From: Callaeas wilsoni
Lineage: Eukaryota > Chordata > Aves > Passeriformes > Callaeidae
NCBI GenBank assembly: GCA_013398955.1
Contig: VWPU01017432.1
Span: 310,001 to 374,000, forward strand
DNA: 64,000 bases
Direction of reading: 5' to 3'
Below the pieces are notes generated by a model. That model was not told the DNA's origin, made no database searches, and was given only the letters and a program-made list of their open reading frames with translations. This document shows positions 13,393 through 26,587 of this stretch, one piece after another. The translations under genes were made by a program, and so were the position numbers. Each line of letters begins with the position of its first letter. The stretch's first letter is position 1.

Positions 13393-16300
13393 ACCTTCTC
13401 TGTGCTAAGTAATCTCCAGGTTTAGAGCCTGTGCCTCTTTAAAGAGCAGCTCGAGGCATTTTTAAGGAAATGAACTGCAATGGGAAACACTCTTTTATAT
13501 CAGGTCTGTTTTAGAAAGCTAGACAGCGGTAGGGCTGACTATTTGATTAAGGTGTGATGCATCCATTTCCACGTATTCCTTTGTCTTTCCCTTGCACAGA
13601 GCACTGCAGCGTAACTCAGTATCACTTATGGCAGACTGTGCCTGAGAGACATTTTCAGACACTGCCAGGACACAGGCCAGAGCCTGTTTGGTTTGAAGGG
13701 TTAATGACACTATGCGGTAAGTCATGAGTATTTGTCCAGAGTATTTGCTCTGCTCTAAAGCAAACCCAGAAGCCATGGAAAACCACAGAGCATCACAAGA
13801 CTCCTGCAAGAAAAAAAACCAAAACAAAAACCCACCAATAAAACTATCTGTTTACCCAAGTTATGACCCCATTCATTTCTGAAAACTGCTGAGTATTTTG
13901 GTAAAGTCATGGCAAACTTCCAGGCTGTAAAGAAGACCCAAGATCTCATGATTAACATCTCCCAGGGCAATAAAGAATAAGATACCCCTTGTTGTGGCCA
14001 TCTCACGTTCTCATTTTCCCTGCTGTTGCATCACTTCTTACAGTCGGACATGATAGAAAAGAGCTGTACATTCCATTCAGGGAACTGGAGCAGCACTCTC
14101 AGCTTGGGAATTAAAGGCTCCACGTGACAGCTATTAGTCCTGAGAGGCTAGGCTAGGACGGAGCGCTCAGTGATTACAGTGGGAGGCTTTGAACAGGAAC
14201 TGAGAGGGAGCTAAAAAGCATTAAGAGCATAAGGAGAAGATAACCTTGAAATCTCTCTGGACTAGAAGCCTCTCTTTCAAGAAACACCCTGGACTTAAAG
14301 GTCCCCACAGCTGCCAACATGCAGCTACTCCAGCACTCGCCACAAAGCCAAAAAGGAGCCTATCGCTTGTGGAAAATTTGCCCGCCTGTCTTTCTCACCC
14401 AGAAATACTGCATAGCTCAGAAATGCCAGGGAACTTTTAAGTGATCCTCAGAGACATTTTTACTTTTGACAACAAGCATATCCATGTGCAGGACACAAAG
14501 CTCTTGCAGGTTCAGGAGCTCAGTAGATGAAGCTCCAGGATAGAGGAAATAGGTTAGGGGAAATCAGTCTGGCAAGAGAAGAGGTCTGGGGTCTGCAGGA
14601 CTCAGTTTCAGCGACTTCAAACACCTTCTTTGCTCCACCATCTAATATTTCCTTCTGGTGTCTTCTGTAAATCAAATTAACTGAGACTTGTGTTTGAATC
14701 TGGCCTATGTCCTCCTGCAGTAGAAGGCAGAGCTTTTTAACCAAATTAATGGTGCTGGAGATTTCATAAAGTGTGAAGCTCCGTCCTTCATTATGCAACT
14801 AAAGGCCGTTTGGCTAAGGTTCGTGGGTTTCAAATTGGCTTTTAAGGGAGTAAACTGGCTCCATGGTTCTAAAACTGGCATGTGGAGAGGCCTCTCCTCA
14901 GTGCCTTTTCCGCCTGGTATTTAGGTAAAATTAAAGTGTCAAAGGAGAATAAGAATAAAACTGATTAACTGTGCGTGGCTAATAATAATAATAAAAAAGT
15001 GGAAAACATTTTGGACTAAAATTAATGGACACATCTTTAGTATGTCATACATGAATTTATCTGCATGACTTCCACTCATGTTAATGGGAGACACTTGGCT
15101 AAATATCTGCTCAGTGAGCTGTTAATTCATCCCTAAGGGATAAAATTTAAATTTAAACTTACAAAGGCCACGTAATGTTAAAGCTGAAACACTGTCTTGA
15201 ATTCATATGGTTTTCAGAGTAGAAATGAGTAGGAAAATAAATTAGCAGTGATGTATTTGTGTGAATGTTGAATTTCCTGAAATTAGTGACTAATTTGGGG
15301 CAGTCATAAGTCATGACATCCTGGTCATGAGCTGAGCAATACCTGGCTAGTGTGATATTCTGGTGTCCCAGCACTAGCTGTTTCCAAACACCTGAAAAAA
15401 GTAAATGCTTGATTACATATTTATAATCAGAATTTTTCTTTTTAGCTACTGTCAACAGCTGACTTAAATTCTGAAACAGGTGTTACCCAGGATTCCTTAG
15501 TTTATATTTTACTTCTAGTTCTTTCAGAAATATTCTGAATTATGCACAACTCATATTTAAGTGTTGAAATTCCATACAGATTTACTGTTTAAAAACTCAA
15601 TTCCTTTTTATAATTTTAAATTAGTTCCCTTCCAGTGGCTCTCTTGTTCTTTTCTTAAGGAAAAGATTATATAGGAAGACCTAATTTTCCTTTAGCCACT
15701 ATTCATTATTTCCTATCTTTCACTGCGTCCTGTCTTACTACCTTTTGTTTTTGTAAATGAAATTATCCAAAACTTTTGAGCCACTTTCCTTACAAATGTT
15801 TTTGATCTGTATCTTCCCCTACATCTCTTCTGATGTATGCTTGTTCTTCCATTTATTTTTTCTAGTCCTGCCTTTGTCCTTTTAAGCATTAATGGTCAAA
15901 ACCTAGTATGAGTCCCCCACCAATTTATCCAGAACACAGTTGCTGTGTTATTACCCCTTCATCTCCATTCCCGCAGAAGACTGTCACTTCTCTTTTTCTC
16001 ATCACTGCACTAAACAACTGTTTTCCTGAAGCACTTTACAGTGATTCACTGCTTGACCTTTAGCCCAATTTACACCCCTCATTTCTTTCTCCTCCCCTCA
16101 CATACCCAGTGTTATATGAATAAATAGTTGAGACCACTCATCCTAATGCTTGCTGCTTCTCTAACCTGCATTTATAAGCAGTTACAAAGGCCTTCTGAAA
16201 TTCCTCACAGCCTTCTCTGCTGTTCAAGTGTGTTATCTCTTGTGCCACCTGTCATTTTTGCCACCTCTCTGTTCACCTCCCTCCAGACGGAACACACATG

Positions 16301-17662
16301 AAATAATAATCCTTGTACTGGGGGCACTCTCAGATAGCCCCTTCCCATTTAGAAAACTGCTCGTCTCTTCCACCTCATTGCTCTTTGTCTCTTAACCAGC
16401 TTCTAATCCATGTCTGATCTTGTCAGGCTGACTGTTTGCTCTCTGCAGGAGGTGCCAGTCCTTTTAGCATTCTTGTACAATGTTGTGGTGCTGTATAAAT
16501 ATTTATTAATATATAAGGCCTTCTGAGTTAATTTTATCAGCTTATAGTCATCTAGCTGCTTTATACCTATTAATTTTTTTTCCAATTAACTTTTCTACCA
16601 CTGAGATAAGGCCTTCTGCTCTGTAATTACTAGGGTCATCCCCTGCATCTTGTTTAAAATTAGAGAAAATATTAACTATTCTCCAGTCCTAGCATGTGGA
16701 GTATGCTGTATTCTGCAGTTATGTGTGAGAAAATATCTCTTACCTTTGAAAAGAGTAAGCACACTGCTCACAGTGTGGGCAAGTTCTGACATCCAACAAC
16801 CCTCTGCCCCAGGGTCCCTCAAGATAATGCCTTAATGTTATGAGCCCGCATCGCATACAGGTTTAAAGTCCATAAAGTTCATTTTCACTTGGGACTTAAG
16901 ACAAGTGGTAAATCAGGCTCTTACAAGAGATATGTGTCAGAAATAAGTCAGCATGGCATGCAGCTACCCTACCTTCCAACAACTGAAAGGCAACTACCAA
17001 GTAACTTTCCTAGATATGCTCACTTTAGGGAACATTGCTCATGACTTGATCTGAAAATACTGCATTAGAGGCAAGAATACAAAATGCTCTTTCCTTGTGT
17101 TTTTCCTCTCTAAATGTGTTATGAATGGTTTAAAATAATGGGCATTGTTCCTATGCAAAAATTTTGCCTTCCTAAAAAATTGCTGAGTGGGAAAAAAGCT
17201 AAGGCTGAATGATTCAGCTGCACCCTATAAGTAATAAATCTGGAAGGAAAGAGAGGTTACAAGTGACTTAATTGTAATTTCCACGTGTGAGCGTAAGTTT
17301 AAAGCAAGAGGAAACGAAGTCAAGTATCTCAAGGAACACATGTCTCTGTGTTACTAAAAAGAGTATTTCCAGTGGTATACACGTTTACTTTGTATTAGTC
17401 CTTGACTGGGAAAAATCAGTCCAACACAAGGTTCATTCTTGCAACGAAGTTCACTAGGATGCTGTGGTGGCATCCACTCAGAGGTGGCAAAAGTTCTGTC
17501 CAACTTCTTCTAAATTAATTTATCCACAGATACCTGCCTACACCCCTTTCTCACACATACACAGTCAATTAACAAGCAGCACACACAGCTCTAAGAACAG
17601 ACTTCAGAATCCATGGAAGCAATAAATACCCAAAAGAAGTAACAAAGAAAGAACAAAAATAC

Positions 17663-17877
17663 CTCATGATATTTTTTCACTGTTTTCCCTGACACGCAGG
17701 TGCAGGATTTCCAGTTTGGAGTCCCACAGCCACAGTTTCCTCCACAGCGCTGGACAAGGAGGCAGCGGGGGAAGAAAACTACATTTGTCAGCTTCAGCTC
17801 CTCCCTTAAATTGACAGAGTAGTTCCTCGGAGTGCAGCTGTAACGCTTCACATCATCATTCAACCTGTCCAGGTCAA
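17663..17877 (-). CDS. PDGFD: PDGFD exon 6: core of PDGF/VEGF cystine-knot domain
   Basis: This 215-bp exon finishes a valine codon and then encodes 71 residues: DLDRLNDDVKRYSCTPRN, the receptor-binding and knot core with FFPRCLLVQRCGGNCGC, and SCTCVSGKTVKKYHE. The acceptor is TTTTGCATTGCAG|TTGAC and the donor CATGAG|GTATTT (phase 0). All seven cysteines expected here from human PDGF-D are present. The GCGT-NW spacing and lack of the PDGF-C CLHN segment separate it from PDGFC. The mature protein forms disulfide-linked homodimers that bind PDGFR-beta outside the cell. The donor +3 to +6 bases are weak (GTATTT), which might make this junction less efficient. Confidence 0.96.
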
Positions 17878-20800
17878 CTGCAATGCAAAAGAAGTTTTGT
17901 TAGTGAGGTTAGAGTAGGACATTCCTCTGGTTTATACTGCACCCCAGGCAGTCAATAACAGAGTGATGGGGTGATGGTTGAAAAATATGTGAACTATAGC
18001 AGTGACTTCTGAGCAGATAAACATAAACCTACCAATTTTAAATCATTACAGGTGGCCATCCAGGCTGTCATCCTTCTCCCACTGACTGCCACAGCAGAAA
18101 TCACACTGACTATAAAGGTGAAAGTACAGTCTGCAGTAAAATATTGGCCTGAAAGTTGAAGACCGGTCATTTTATTTGCTTTGTCACTAATCTGTTGGAT
18201 CCTTGGGCAAGAGATTCCACCTCTGCTACTCTCTTCCCTCCTCTGTTTATACCTGGCTTACTTAGATGCTAAGATCTATTTTGTTATTACAGGCAAAAAC
18301 AAAGCCCTTCCTGTGGTCAGTAGAGAAACATTTTTGCTGCGTGATTCATCCCTTCCTTGCAAGAGCATTTAGGACAGGCTGCAAGACTTTCTTTCTCAAG
18401 TTGCCTGTCTGTATTGTTTATGAACAGAATTTAGATAACTCACTTTTAGATGGAGAAACCAGTCTAAGCAGTATTAATTTCATCTGGTAAATGTTACTAT
18501 AATGGGCATACAAATAAATACAATTAAAATTAATAGGTTCATTGAATGCCAGTAGTTGGTTGATGTTTAAATGCCTAGTATCTAAGATCTGTCATGTAAA
18601 AAAGTAGTAAAACCAGCCATAAAAATAACTTACAGACTATCAAATGTGAGTTTAAGTGCTGTTTCTACCCTTAGCTTGTAAAGTTAAAAGAAAACAAAAA
18701 CCTGCTTTTATAAATACATTTTCCACAATTGTAACACAGACAAAAGTAACAAATTTAATGAGTTCTATTTCTATAGAAGGTATTTATTGCTTTTTCCTTC
18801 CTTTTCTGTTTTTTCCTTTCCTTAGGATTCTGTCCACCTAAGTGTTCGAAAGCTCAGTATGTCATTCAGGAGTGGGGACATGTGAACTTGTGTTGAGTTT
18901 GACTCCAAACACTCTTTGCTAACAGAAGAATCAACAGGAAAACAGAGATGGTTCAAATGAGAACTGAGGTAACAGTCTAGTGTTTGTGAACATAACAGAT
19001 TTTCAGGGCATGTTTAACAGGTCAACATAACCTCTGGTTCTGAGAACATTTATGCTTGCGCTTTAATACAAACATGTGAAAACTTACAACAAAGACACTT
19101 CATACCTTCTGTGACTCAGGCCTTGTCAACATCACTAAGTTAATTGCGGAAAAAGCTGTGATTTGTAAATATCATGCACTTTTACATTCTGACCTGGAGA
19201 TATTCATAAGGCTGATATGCAAGAGGCAAGGGTACATAAATGTCAGAAGTCCTATTATAGAAAATCATAGCAGATTCACTTTCCTGGCAAGGTGTTATCT
19301 CAGTCAATGGGAATTTAGCAGATAAATTGCTATTTTATAGCAATTATGATACATTCTCCCATGAAATCTCAGTGGTTCTTTCCAGAGAGATAGCATCTCT
19401 CCAAAAGAAGTATAGATCATCCTCCTGCTATAAGCACAAAATCAATGGGACTGGTGGTATACTCATGCACTGTGAGAAAAATACACTGTGAATGTCCTTA
19501 GCCAGGACTGACAAGTCCAGGGTATATTGATTTCTTTGTTTTAACAGATGATATTTTCTTCTCCACTGTCATTCTTCAAAGCCACCTCTTCTCACTGCAG
19601 GCTTTCAGGCTAATTCTTCCCACAGGGAAGTGTTTCCCACTCCTCTAAATGTTCTCATCAGGACCTTTACCATCAGCTTTGCTAACTGGTAAAGCAAAGC
19701 ACTATCTGCCTAGTATTCATTTCAGCCAACAGATGTGAAGGAAAAATCTGCTAAAGGAAGAAGAGAGCTGAAAATTTTCTGCCTTCATCATTAGTGAGAT
19801 TTCTTGAGGGGAAAGCCTGGATCATCCACACTCTGACACTGCAGCAATCCAGGGGAACAGATACTGATATAAGCAGGCTGCTATCGGGACAGACTGGCTA
19901 TGGACTATGATGGCATTTACTGATGGTACTGGTTAGAATAAAATGCTCAAAGGCGTAATTCAGACTTAATTCAACTGAGGTAACATAGGAAACAAGGCTT
20001 CCAGTAAAAAAGTGGTCTGTAAAGAAGGCCCAGACACAGCTCACATGAACTGACATGTGTCCAAGAGATAGTTGGGGGACTGAACAAAATTCGCTCTATC
20101 ACGGATGACATTTCCCCTCAGGCTCAACACTCCTCCTTCCTGCACTGAGCTGATACCTATTGGCACTGCTGTGTTATCAACACAGAAATGAGTCTTTGTA
20201 ACGGGACTGGCAGAGAGGGAAAGCATAGACATGGAAAGGACCTGGGTGGGGGAGCTTTCCTGCAGAGAGCAGACTATATCCCTCACCATGTTACACATTC
20301 TGGCTTCAGTACTTAACTACTCAACTTCAACAGCAAGGGCTGACCTTGCAAAGAGCTTTCACTGGAGGGAAGGCTTTGCTCACTGCCTCCAAATGCCTAG
20401 TTCTGATGACCTTCCAAAGTCTCTTTGCAGGGTGTCTCAGGCTGTAGCTGAGTCAGGACTGTGGAGAGCTGCTGATTTGCTTGAAGCATAGGAGGGGATA
20501 ACCAGGTAATTAGCATAATTTTCTTTCTCTATGCAGAATGAAGAAATAAGCAGTTTATAATGAAGGCTCAAAACTTTCTCTGAATACATTCTTCAGGAAT
20601 TCTGAAATCAACCAGTAGCAGAATATATTTTATTTAGTCTAGTTTTTTCTATGCTGAACTATATTTGAAACACCTATAGAAAATTTTCCAGTGGAAAACT
20701 GCATGAATTCTTGGTATCATACTCCAGAGATTCTGATCTTGACTTATTATCAGTTTTTGGAACCGTCAAATCCCAGAGTCATCAGTTAAGATGTGAATTC

Positions 20801-22359
20801 TCTCAATTTTGCGTATGTCAGGGAATCAAAGATCAGAGTCCAGGTTGAAATGGACAAGTACAATAGCAGAAAGGTCTTGTTTTAGTGATGTTGAAATAAT
20901 GAAAATAAGTAACCTCAAGCAGAGAAGAAAAGCCCAAATAAACAATTTAAAAGATACACAAGTCATCCTCCATTAAAATCCATTTGGAGGTAAACACCTA
21001 TGCTCTTTTTTACTCTGCTCTACAGAACACAGTGCTTGGTGGGATAAGGTGACCATGCAGTGTACTCTGTGAACAATGTATACTGTACTCTGGTAGCACC
21101 ACACCAACACACAAGAACAGTTCCCATTGCCTAATTAAATCCTAAGCTCTAGATCACAGTTTATTGCCCCCTAACAAAAGAACACATTTTATTCTGAACA
21201 ACTCTCTCTGATGAAAGCTTCAATATGTGTTTTTCCCTGTCTTTGGATTGTTTTACTGTCTGGAGCTAGTCTATTTCCTCATCCATATAACAATGAGATT
21301 TTACAGTACAGTCAGCTTCACGCATCACTTCACTGCTGTGACTAAAATGTAACCGAGCCTTGGTGTGATTGGTGTGAAATCCAGCTGCTTTACTTATCAA
21401 GGACTGAAACCACTGGAGTACTTAATTTAAAACTAGAACTAAAAGGTTCTTTAGACTGGATGCAAATAATTCCCAAGTATTATTAGAGAATGTCTGCATC
21501 AGAGACTCAGCTTAAAGGTAAGGCAAACATAAAAGAGATGCACTGGAGCACTAAGTTGGATGCTTGAGGTCCAATGTTTACCCCTTCCTTTCCTTAAATC
21601 CTCTGCTTAAAACCATCCCCATTTCACATAACTCTATGGCATGTGTTTACCTTGAAGCATTCATAAAATTATTCTGTGATTCTGGGATCTTAATCAGAGG
21701 CAGGCACTGAAATCAGAGACTGCAGCGAATGCACATTTTATTCTGAAAAAGGAAGGCCTTAAAGATTGAGGAGAAAACCTTTGCTGCTGGTCACTGATTA
21801 ATTTTAAAAAGACAGGTGGTCTGTTAGGGTTGCTTTTAACACTTTATCTGTTCCAAATTCACACATTTGGAATATGTCATATCTGAACACTTCACACTTT
21901 TTTTCATTAGCAGAGCAGAGCTAAGGTGTAAGATATGGTAGCCACCTTGCCATGGTATTTCTATATCGCATGCCGAGGCGATCTACAAGCAAGGCAAGGA
22001 GGACTTGGGCACCTGCATACTGGTCAGTCCAACCTTAGCCCATGACAAAATTAAGGGGCAAATCCTGCTTGGAAGCAATGCCCAGGCACATGACAGACAA
22101 GGGGATGACTGGGAACATCCAGAACAGATTTAACAAGAACAACCTCAGAGTCAGCTATGATGAGACATCTATCTCGCTGGATGAGGCGAAAGCAGCAGAG
22201 GCATCTGCTGATTTTTGACAGTGATACATAGCATCCTTGCAGCCAAGTTTCTAAGATATAATGGAATATGTGGACTACAAATTCAGTAGATAACTGGAAT
22301 ATCTGAGAGACTCGAGCAAAATGGTCAGCAATTCCAAGCACAACTGGTAGCTGGCTATT

Positions 22360-22802
22360 ATTTGTGTTCCCCACAGGGTAATGCTGGGGTCAATACTGCT
22401 AAAGATCTTCAGGTAGACTAGAGGTACTGTAGAAGCCATCAAAGACATTCAGAGCAGTTCTGTAGCTGACTGAAGCTATGGTGTGGCTGAACTTGAGTTG
22501 GAAAATTCACAAATAAGCTGGAGAGAGGGCAGGTAGTGATAGGACAAGGCGATATTGCTGCATAGTGAAAACGATAGGTTTAGGTTAGCTATTGGGAGGA
22601 AATTCTTTACTGTGAGGCTGGTGAGACACTGGAAAAGGTTGCCCAGAGAGGTTGTGGATGCCCCATCCCTGGAAGTGTTCTAGGTTGGATGTGTTTTGAG
22701 CAATCTGGTCTTGTGCAAGGAGTCTCTGTCCATGGCAGGGGCATTGGAACTAGATGATGTCTAAGGTCCCTTCCAATCCAAACCACTCTGTGGTTCTATG
22801 AT
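22360..22802 (+). mobile_element. CR1 LINE fragment, degenerate with internal gaps
   Basis: The 3' end is clear: GGAGGAAATTCTTTACTGTGAGG, GACACTGGAAAAGGTTGCCCAGAGAGG, GATGCCCCATCCCTGGAAGTG, GGAACTAGATGATGTCTAAGGTCCCTTCCAATCC and a TTCTATGATC tail. A weaker match (TGTTCCCCACAGGGTAATGCTGGGG) near 22362-22388 resembles the reverse-transcriptase part, so the element may start further up. It continues into a non-CR1 segment shared with the copy at 30707. Confidence 0.88.
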
Positions 22803-22940
22803 CTCAACAATGTAACAATGAACATTGGGATTTACCAACATAATGATATCCTTAAAATTATATGGTAAGGACAAATGAAATATTATTTCCCAGTCGCACC
22901 TTCCACTGGTTAAATCATCTAAATGCTCTGACATTGATGA
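22803..22940 (+). repeat. Non-CR1 segment shared with 30707-30830
   Basis: Directly after the CR1 tail, this stretch (ATCTCAACAATGTAACAATGAA, then TAATGATATCCTTAAAATTATATGG) resembles 30707-30830 (ATCTCAGTAATGTAACAATGAA, then TAGTAATATCCTCACAATTG). Similarity is obvious over about 90 bp and fades afterwards. Confidence 0.7.
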
Positions 22941-25239
22941 AATAATTCTTCTCCATACCAAATTCTGACCAAACCCTGTGGCTTTTAGACTTCAACACAT
23001 ATGGCTGATGGTTTTGACTATTCCACTGCACATGCTTAATGATATCACAATAAGCAATTTGTTAAATATACCTGGAAACTTGGGGAGCTATCTAAATCTT
23101 TCTCGTGGGACCTAAGAAAATCTTGCAATCTGCATTTATTGCAGAATCACAGCACCAAGACAAACCTCCTCAATATAGCAACCATTATTTTAGAGGAACA
23201 AATGATCAGAATTTCAGTAGGATTATAGCAGTTTTCATGGAACAAAGGGCAAAATATATAGGCCTATTATGGACTGGCAAACCAATTATCAGCTGTGGTA
23301 CAGGTCAAGTAGCAAAAGTAGGCCAAATTATTGGACACAGCTTTACTGAAATCAATGGAAAAGAGCAGCTTATTCCAGTGATAAATAACATGCTATAAGT
23401 TTCACTAGCATTTTAAAAAAGGGTTTAATAAGAAAATCTTTCACTGAACTGACCAACAATTACGTCATGTAACACACAAGGGAAAACTCATTTGTCACAG
23501 AGGGGGAAGGTAAATATAGATCTGAATTAGATTGTGAAATGAATGAATTTGTGCAGTTTGCATGCAACAGACAACTTGATTCCTAACTGAAGAAGGGTGG
23601 GAGAAATATTGTGGTTTTTAAGCACAGGGAATACTTTAAATTATCAGCTGTTTAAGAAGGTGTTCCATGTACTTGGAATATTCAAATTTGCCATGGATGA
23701 GTGAGCATTCCACATTTGTGATGTCTGCACTCCCTGTCTGGTGCACTGAAACTTGCTGGCAGCCATCCCAAAATCTTTCAAGGAAGAGTGCATGGATGCT
23801 TGCAGTAATTTATTGGTCACTGCTTGCAAGCCTCTGAGAAATTACATTAAAATTTTAACTTCTTGCTAGACCATTTTAAGTAATGACAATTAGAAACTAT
23901 TGTTAAGGACATGGTGAAACCTGCCTGATCTTGGGAACTGATTTGGCAATGAACAGTAGAAACATTCTGTGAAGACCTGTGGTCTGACCTCACTACTACC
24001 CTTCCAGAGAGCAGTGTGGTTATGCCAGCAAGTGTTTATTTATTTAACTTGTAAAGCTGTCACTGCAGACAGATGCTATTGCAAGAATGTCCCACCTGAT
24101 TAATTTCCTCTGATAGCCAAAGGCTTCTTGTGTACTATTTCCGAAAAAGAAAATGAGCTCAGAGGCAGAGGTAGTCTTGTTAATTACCAGAATGGATCTA
24201 TCTACATGTGTTCCTGCCTCCTAGGTTTATTTATGGGAAAACAAAAAAACCCACCCCATTCCTTTCTAAAGACAGCCCCTTTCTTTGGGTACCAGCCCCA
24301 TCACATTTAGATTTACTTCTATGATGACAACCAGTGAACTTGTTCTTTTTCCTTTCTTTCTTCATTTGTACACAAACCATTTCACAGGCGGAGGTCTTTT
24401 TTAAATTAAAAATTCTTATTTAATGGGAGGTAAAAAATCAGAGACAACAGCGAAAGATAAATGCAAACAAGTATGTGGGAAAAGTTAAATAATGTTTAAT
24501 TGATGGTTGGAACTGTTTACAACAGTATCTCTTAGAAGCTCTTCTCATACTATTAACCAGATAAATTCATGCTTTCAGAAATTTAAACTAGGATGAAGGT
24601 GCTTCCTTGAAACATGTCTGACCTCTCCTTAAGACTCTCTAGAAGAATAGAAACCTATTTGGGAAGAAGTTCAACATAATTGTGAAGCATGGATGTTTAC
24701 TTCTTTACCTGTATTCTTGCCATGAACACAATTAAATAACCAAATAGCCAGTGATATCTTTTTGGAGATGCTTAATATTTGTAATAACCAAATTACCATG
24801 ACACTGAGGTCAGCAATATATTACAGCAGTGTAAAAGGAATTATTTTAAAGTATATACTTCGGTATGACCTGCTTTTTTTCTAAGAGCCTAGGATGAACA
24901 TAAAGCTGAATATTCATATTTTCAGAGCTTCTAAAATGCAGCAATTGGTAGCAAACTTTTATGAGTGTATTTAGAACTGCAGAGGTTATTTGAAATGTCT
25001 ATCATATTTTCATGTACACCATAGTTTATAGCTTTACACAAGGCCTCTCATTTCAGAATTGTGCAAATCTGAATGAGTCTTCCCCTTTCCTTTCTGTCCT
25101 GTTCTGCCAGTCTGGATTGCACTGCGATTTTACAGTCAGCTTTCACTGGAGTGGTTAACAGCACACCTCGCTGAACATATATAGAATTAAATTTCAAACT
25201 TCATGTGGTTATTAGTGAGACACATTTCATACCAATATC

Positions 25240-25336
25240 TCAGTTCAATAGTGAGAAATGCAATAGCAATTTCAACAGAAATGCAATTTTCATTTCAATA
25301 GAAAGAAATGCACTTAAATCAATAGAATTGCATCAG
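25240..25336. repeat. Short degenerate tandem repeat
   Basis: Words such as TCAATAG, GAAATGCAAT and AATAGAAAGAAATGCA recur four times in about 100 bp with variable spacing. It looks like a small decayed satellite or local slippage product. Confidence 0.5.
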
Positions 25337-25493
25337 TATTGTAGAGGTATGAGATCAGATTTTGTAGACTGAATGGAGTTACCATAAATAGAGATTTAAT
25401 TGATGCACTCTTCAACTTTCAGGTACTTGCAAGAGATATCCAGAAGGGACTGATTTGTATATGCATATATTAATGTGTACAAATACACAAAGT

Positions 25494-26262
25494 CATAGAA
25501 TCCTTAGGCCTGGAAAAGACTTTCAAACATCCAAAATACAACCATAAATCCAGCACTGACATAATCATCTCTAAACCACAGTCCCACATGCCACATCCAC
25601 ACACCTTTTGAACATTTCCTGGGATGGCGACTCCACCACTTTCCCCGGGCAGTCCGTTCCAATGCTCGACCATTCCTTCTGTGAAATGCTTTTCCCTAAC
25701 ATCATATCTAAACCTCTCCTGGTGCAACTTGAGGCCATTTCCTCTTGTCCTGTCACTTGTTACCTGGGAGAAGAGACAGACCCCACCTGGCTAAATCCTC
25801 CCTACAGGCAGTTGTAGAGAGTGATGAGGTCCCCCCTGAGCCTCCGTTTCTCCAGGATAAACACCCCCAGCTCCCTCAGCTGCTCCTCACCGGACTTGTG
25901 CTCCAGACCCTTCCCCAGCTCCGTTGCCCTTCTCTGGACACACTCCAGCCCCTCAATGTCTTTCTTGTAGTGAGGGGCCCAGAACTGAACACAGGATTCG
26001 AAGTGTGGCCTCAGCAGTGCCCAGTACAGGGGGACGGTCACTGCCCTGGTCCTGCTGATGCAGGCCAGGATGCCACTGGCCTTCTTGGCCACCTGGGCAG
26101 ACACTGGATCATGTTCAGCCACTGCTGACCAGCACTCCCAGGTCCTTTTTCACTGGGCAGCTTCCCAGCTCCTGCCCTCAGCCTGTAGCACTGCCTGGGG
26201 TTGCTGTGACCCAAGGGCAGGACCCAGAACTTGGCCTTGTTGAGTCTCATACAGTTTGCTTT
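25494..26262 (-). mobile_element. CR1 LINE 3' half-element, minus strand
   Basis: The 3' tail on the minus strand is at 25494 (plus strand TCATAGAATCCTTAGGCCTGG). The minus-strand translation over 25802-26122 reads as the C-terminal part of the CR1 reverse transcriptase ([20 protein letters not shown], then [19 protein letters not shown]). The element is 5' truncated near 26262. Frames overlapping this block are element-derived. Confidence 0.96.
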
Positions 26263-26429
26263 GGTCCATCAATGCAGTAATGATGGGAGGAAGCAAAGAT
26301 GGAGCTGGAGTCTACTTTGAAAGAACAAAAGGGTCTGGACTCAAATTTCAACACAGGAAACCTATTTGACTGTTGAAAATTACTTTTTGTTTGTTTGGTT
26401 GGTTGGTTGTTTTTTTTGTTTAGAGAGTG

Positions 26430-26587
26430 GTTCCAGAGAGATTGAGAAGCCTCCATTCTTGGAGATATTAAAAACCTGACTTGACATGGTCATGTGCAAC
26501 CTTCTATTGATGACCCTGCCTTGAGGAGGGGCATTTAAGTTCTTGAGGTGTCTTCTCACTTCATCTATTCCCAGATTCTGTGAGTTT
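26430..26587 (+). mobile_element. CR1 LINE 3' fragment
   Basis: The stretch GAGCCTCCATTCTTGGAGATATTAAAAACCTGACTTGACATGG... GATGACCCTGCCTTGAGGAGGGG ... TTCCCAGATTCTGTGAG follows CR1 3' order. It lies just beyond, and in the opposite orientation to, the CR1 at 25494-26262, with about 165 bp between them that includes a TTTG/GGTT-rich patch. Confidence 0.75.

Larger units (their letters stand above)
6250..17662 (-). other. PDGFD intron 6 (11.4 kb)
   Basis: A GT-AG intron between exons 6 and 7. It holds CR1 fragments at 6925-7232 (plus) and 8852-9605 (minus), a T tract at about 8279-8294, a short CAGCCA hexanucleotide repeat at 13338-13359 and a run of ten C at 13383-13392. The GC-richer block 10490-10900 contains an AATAAA and could be an old retroelement, but I cannot classify it. 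From 14800 to 17600 I see only AT-rich single-copy-looking DNA. Open frames here are scattered on both strands with no recognisable product. Confidence 0.75.

Noticed and set aside
17591..17863. Frame read as a free-standing 90-codon gene
   Set aside because: It is PDGFD exon 6 read through its donor into the intron; the tail after KKYHEV is intronic.
18176..18300. Possible MIR-type SINE (TCCTTGGGCAAGAGATTCCACCTC)
   Set aside because: Only a short core-like similarity; tRNA-related head and tail were not seen.
23105..23398. 97-codon plus-strand frame with protein-like composition
   Set aside because: No recognised family or splice sites; length is within chance expectation.
25745..26128. 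127-codon plus-strand frame
   Set aside because: Antisense of the CR1 reverse-transcriptase end on the minus strand.
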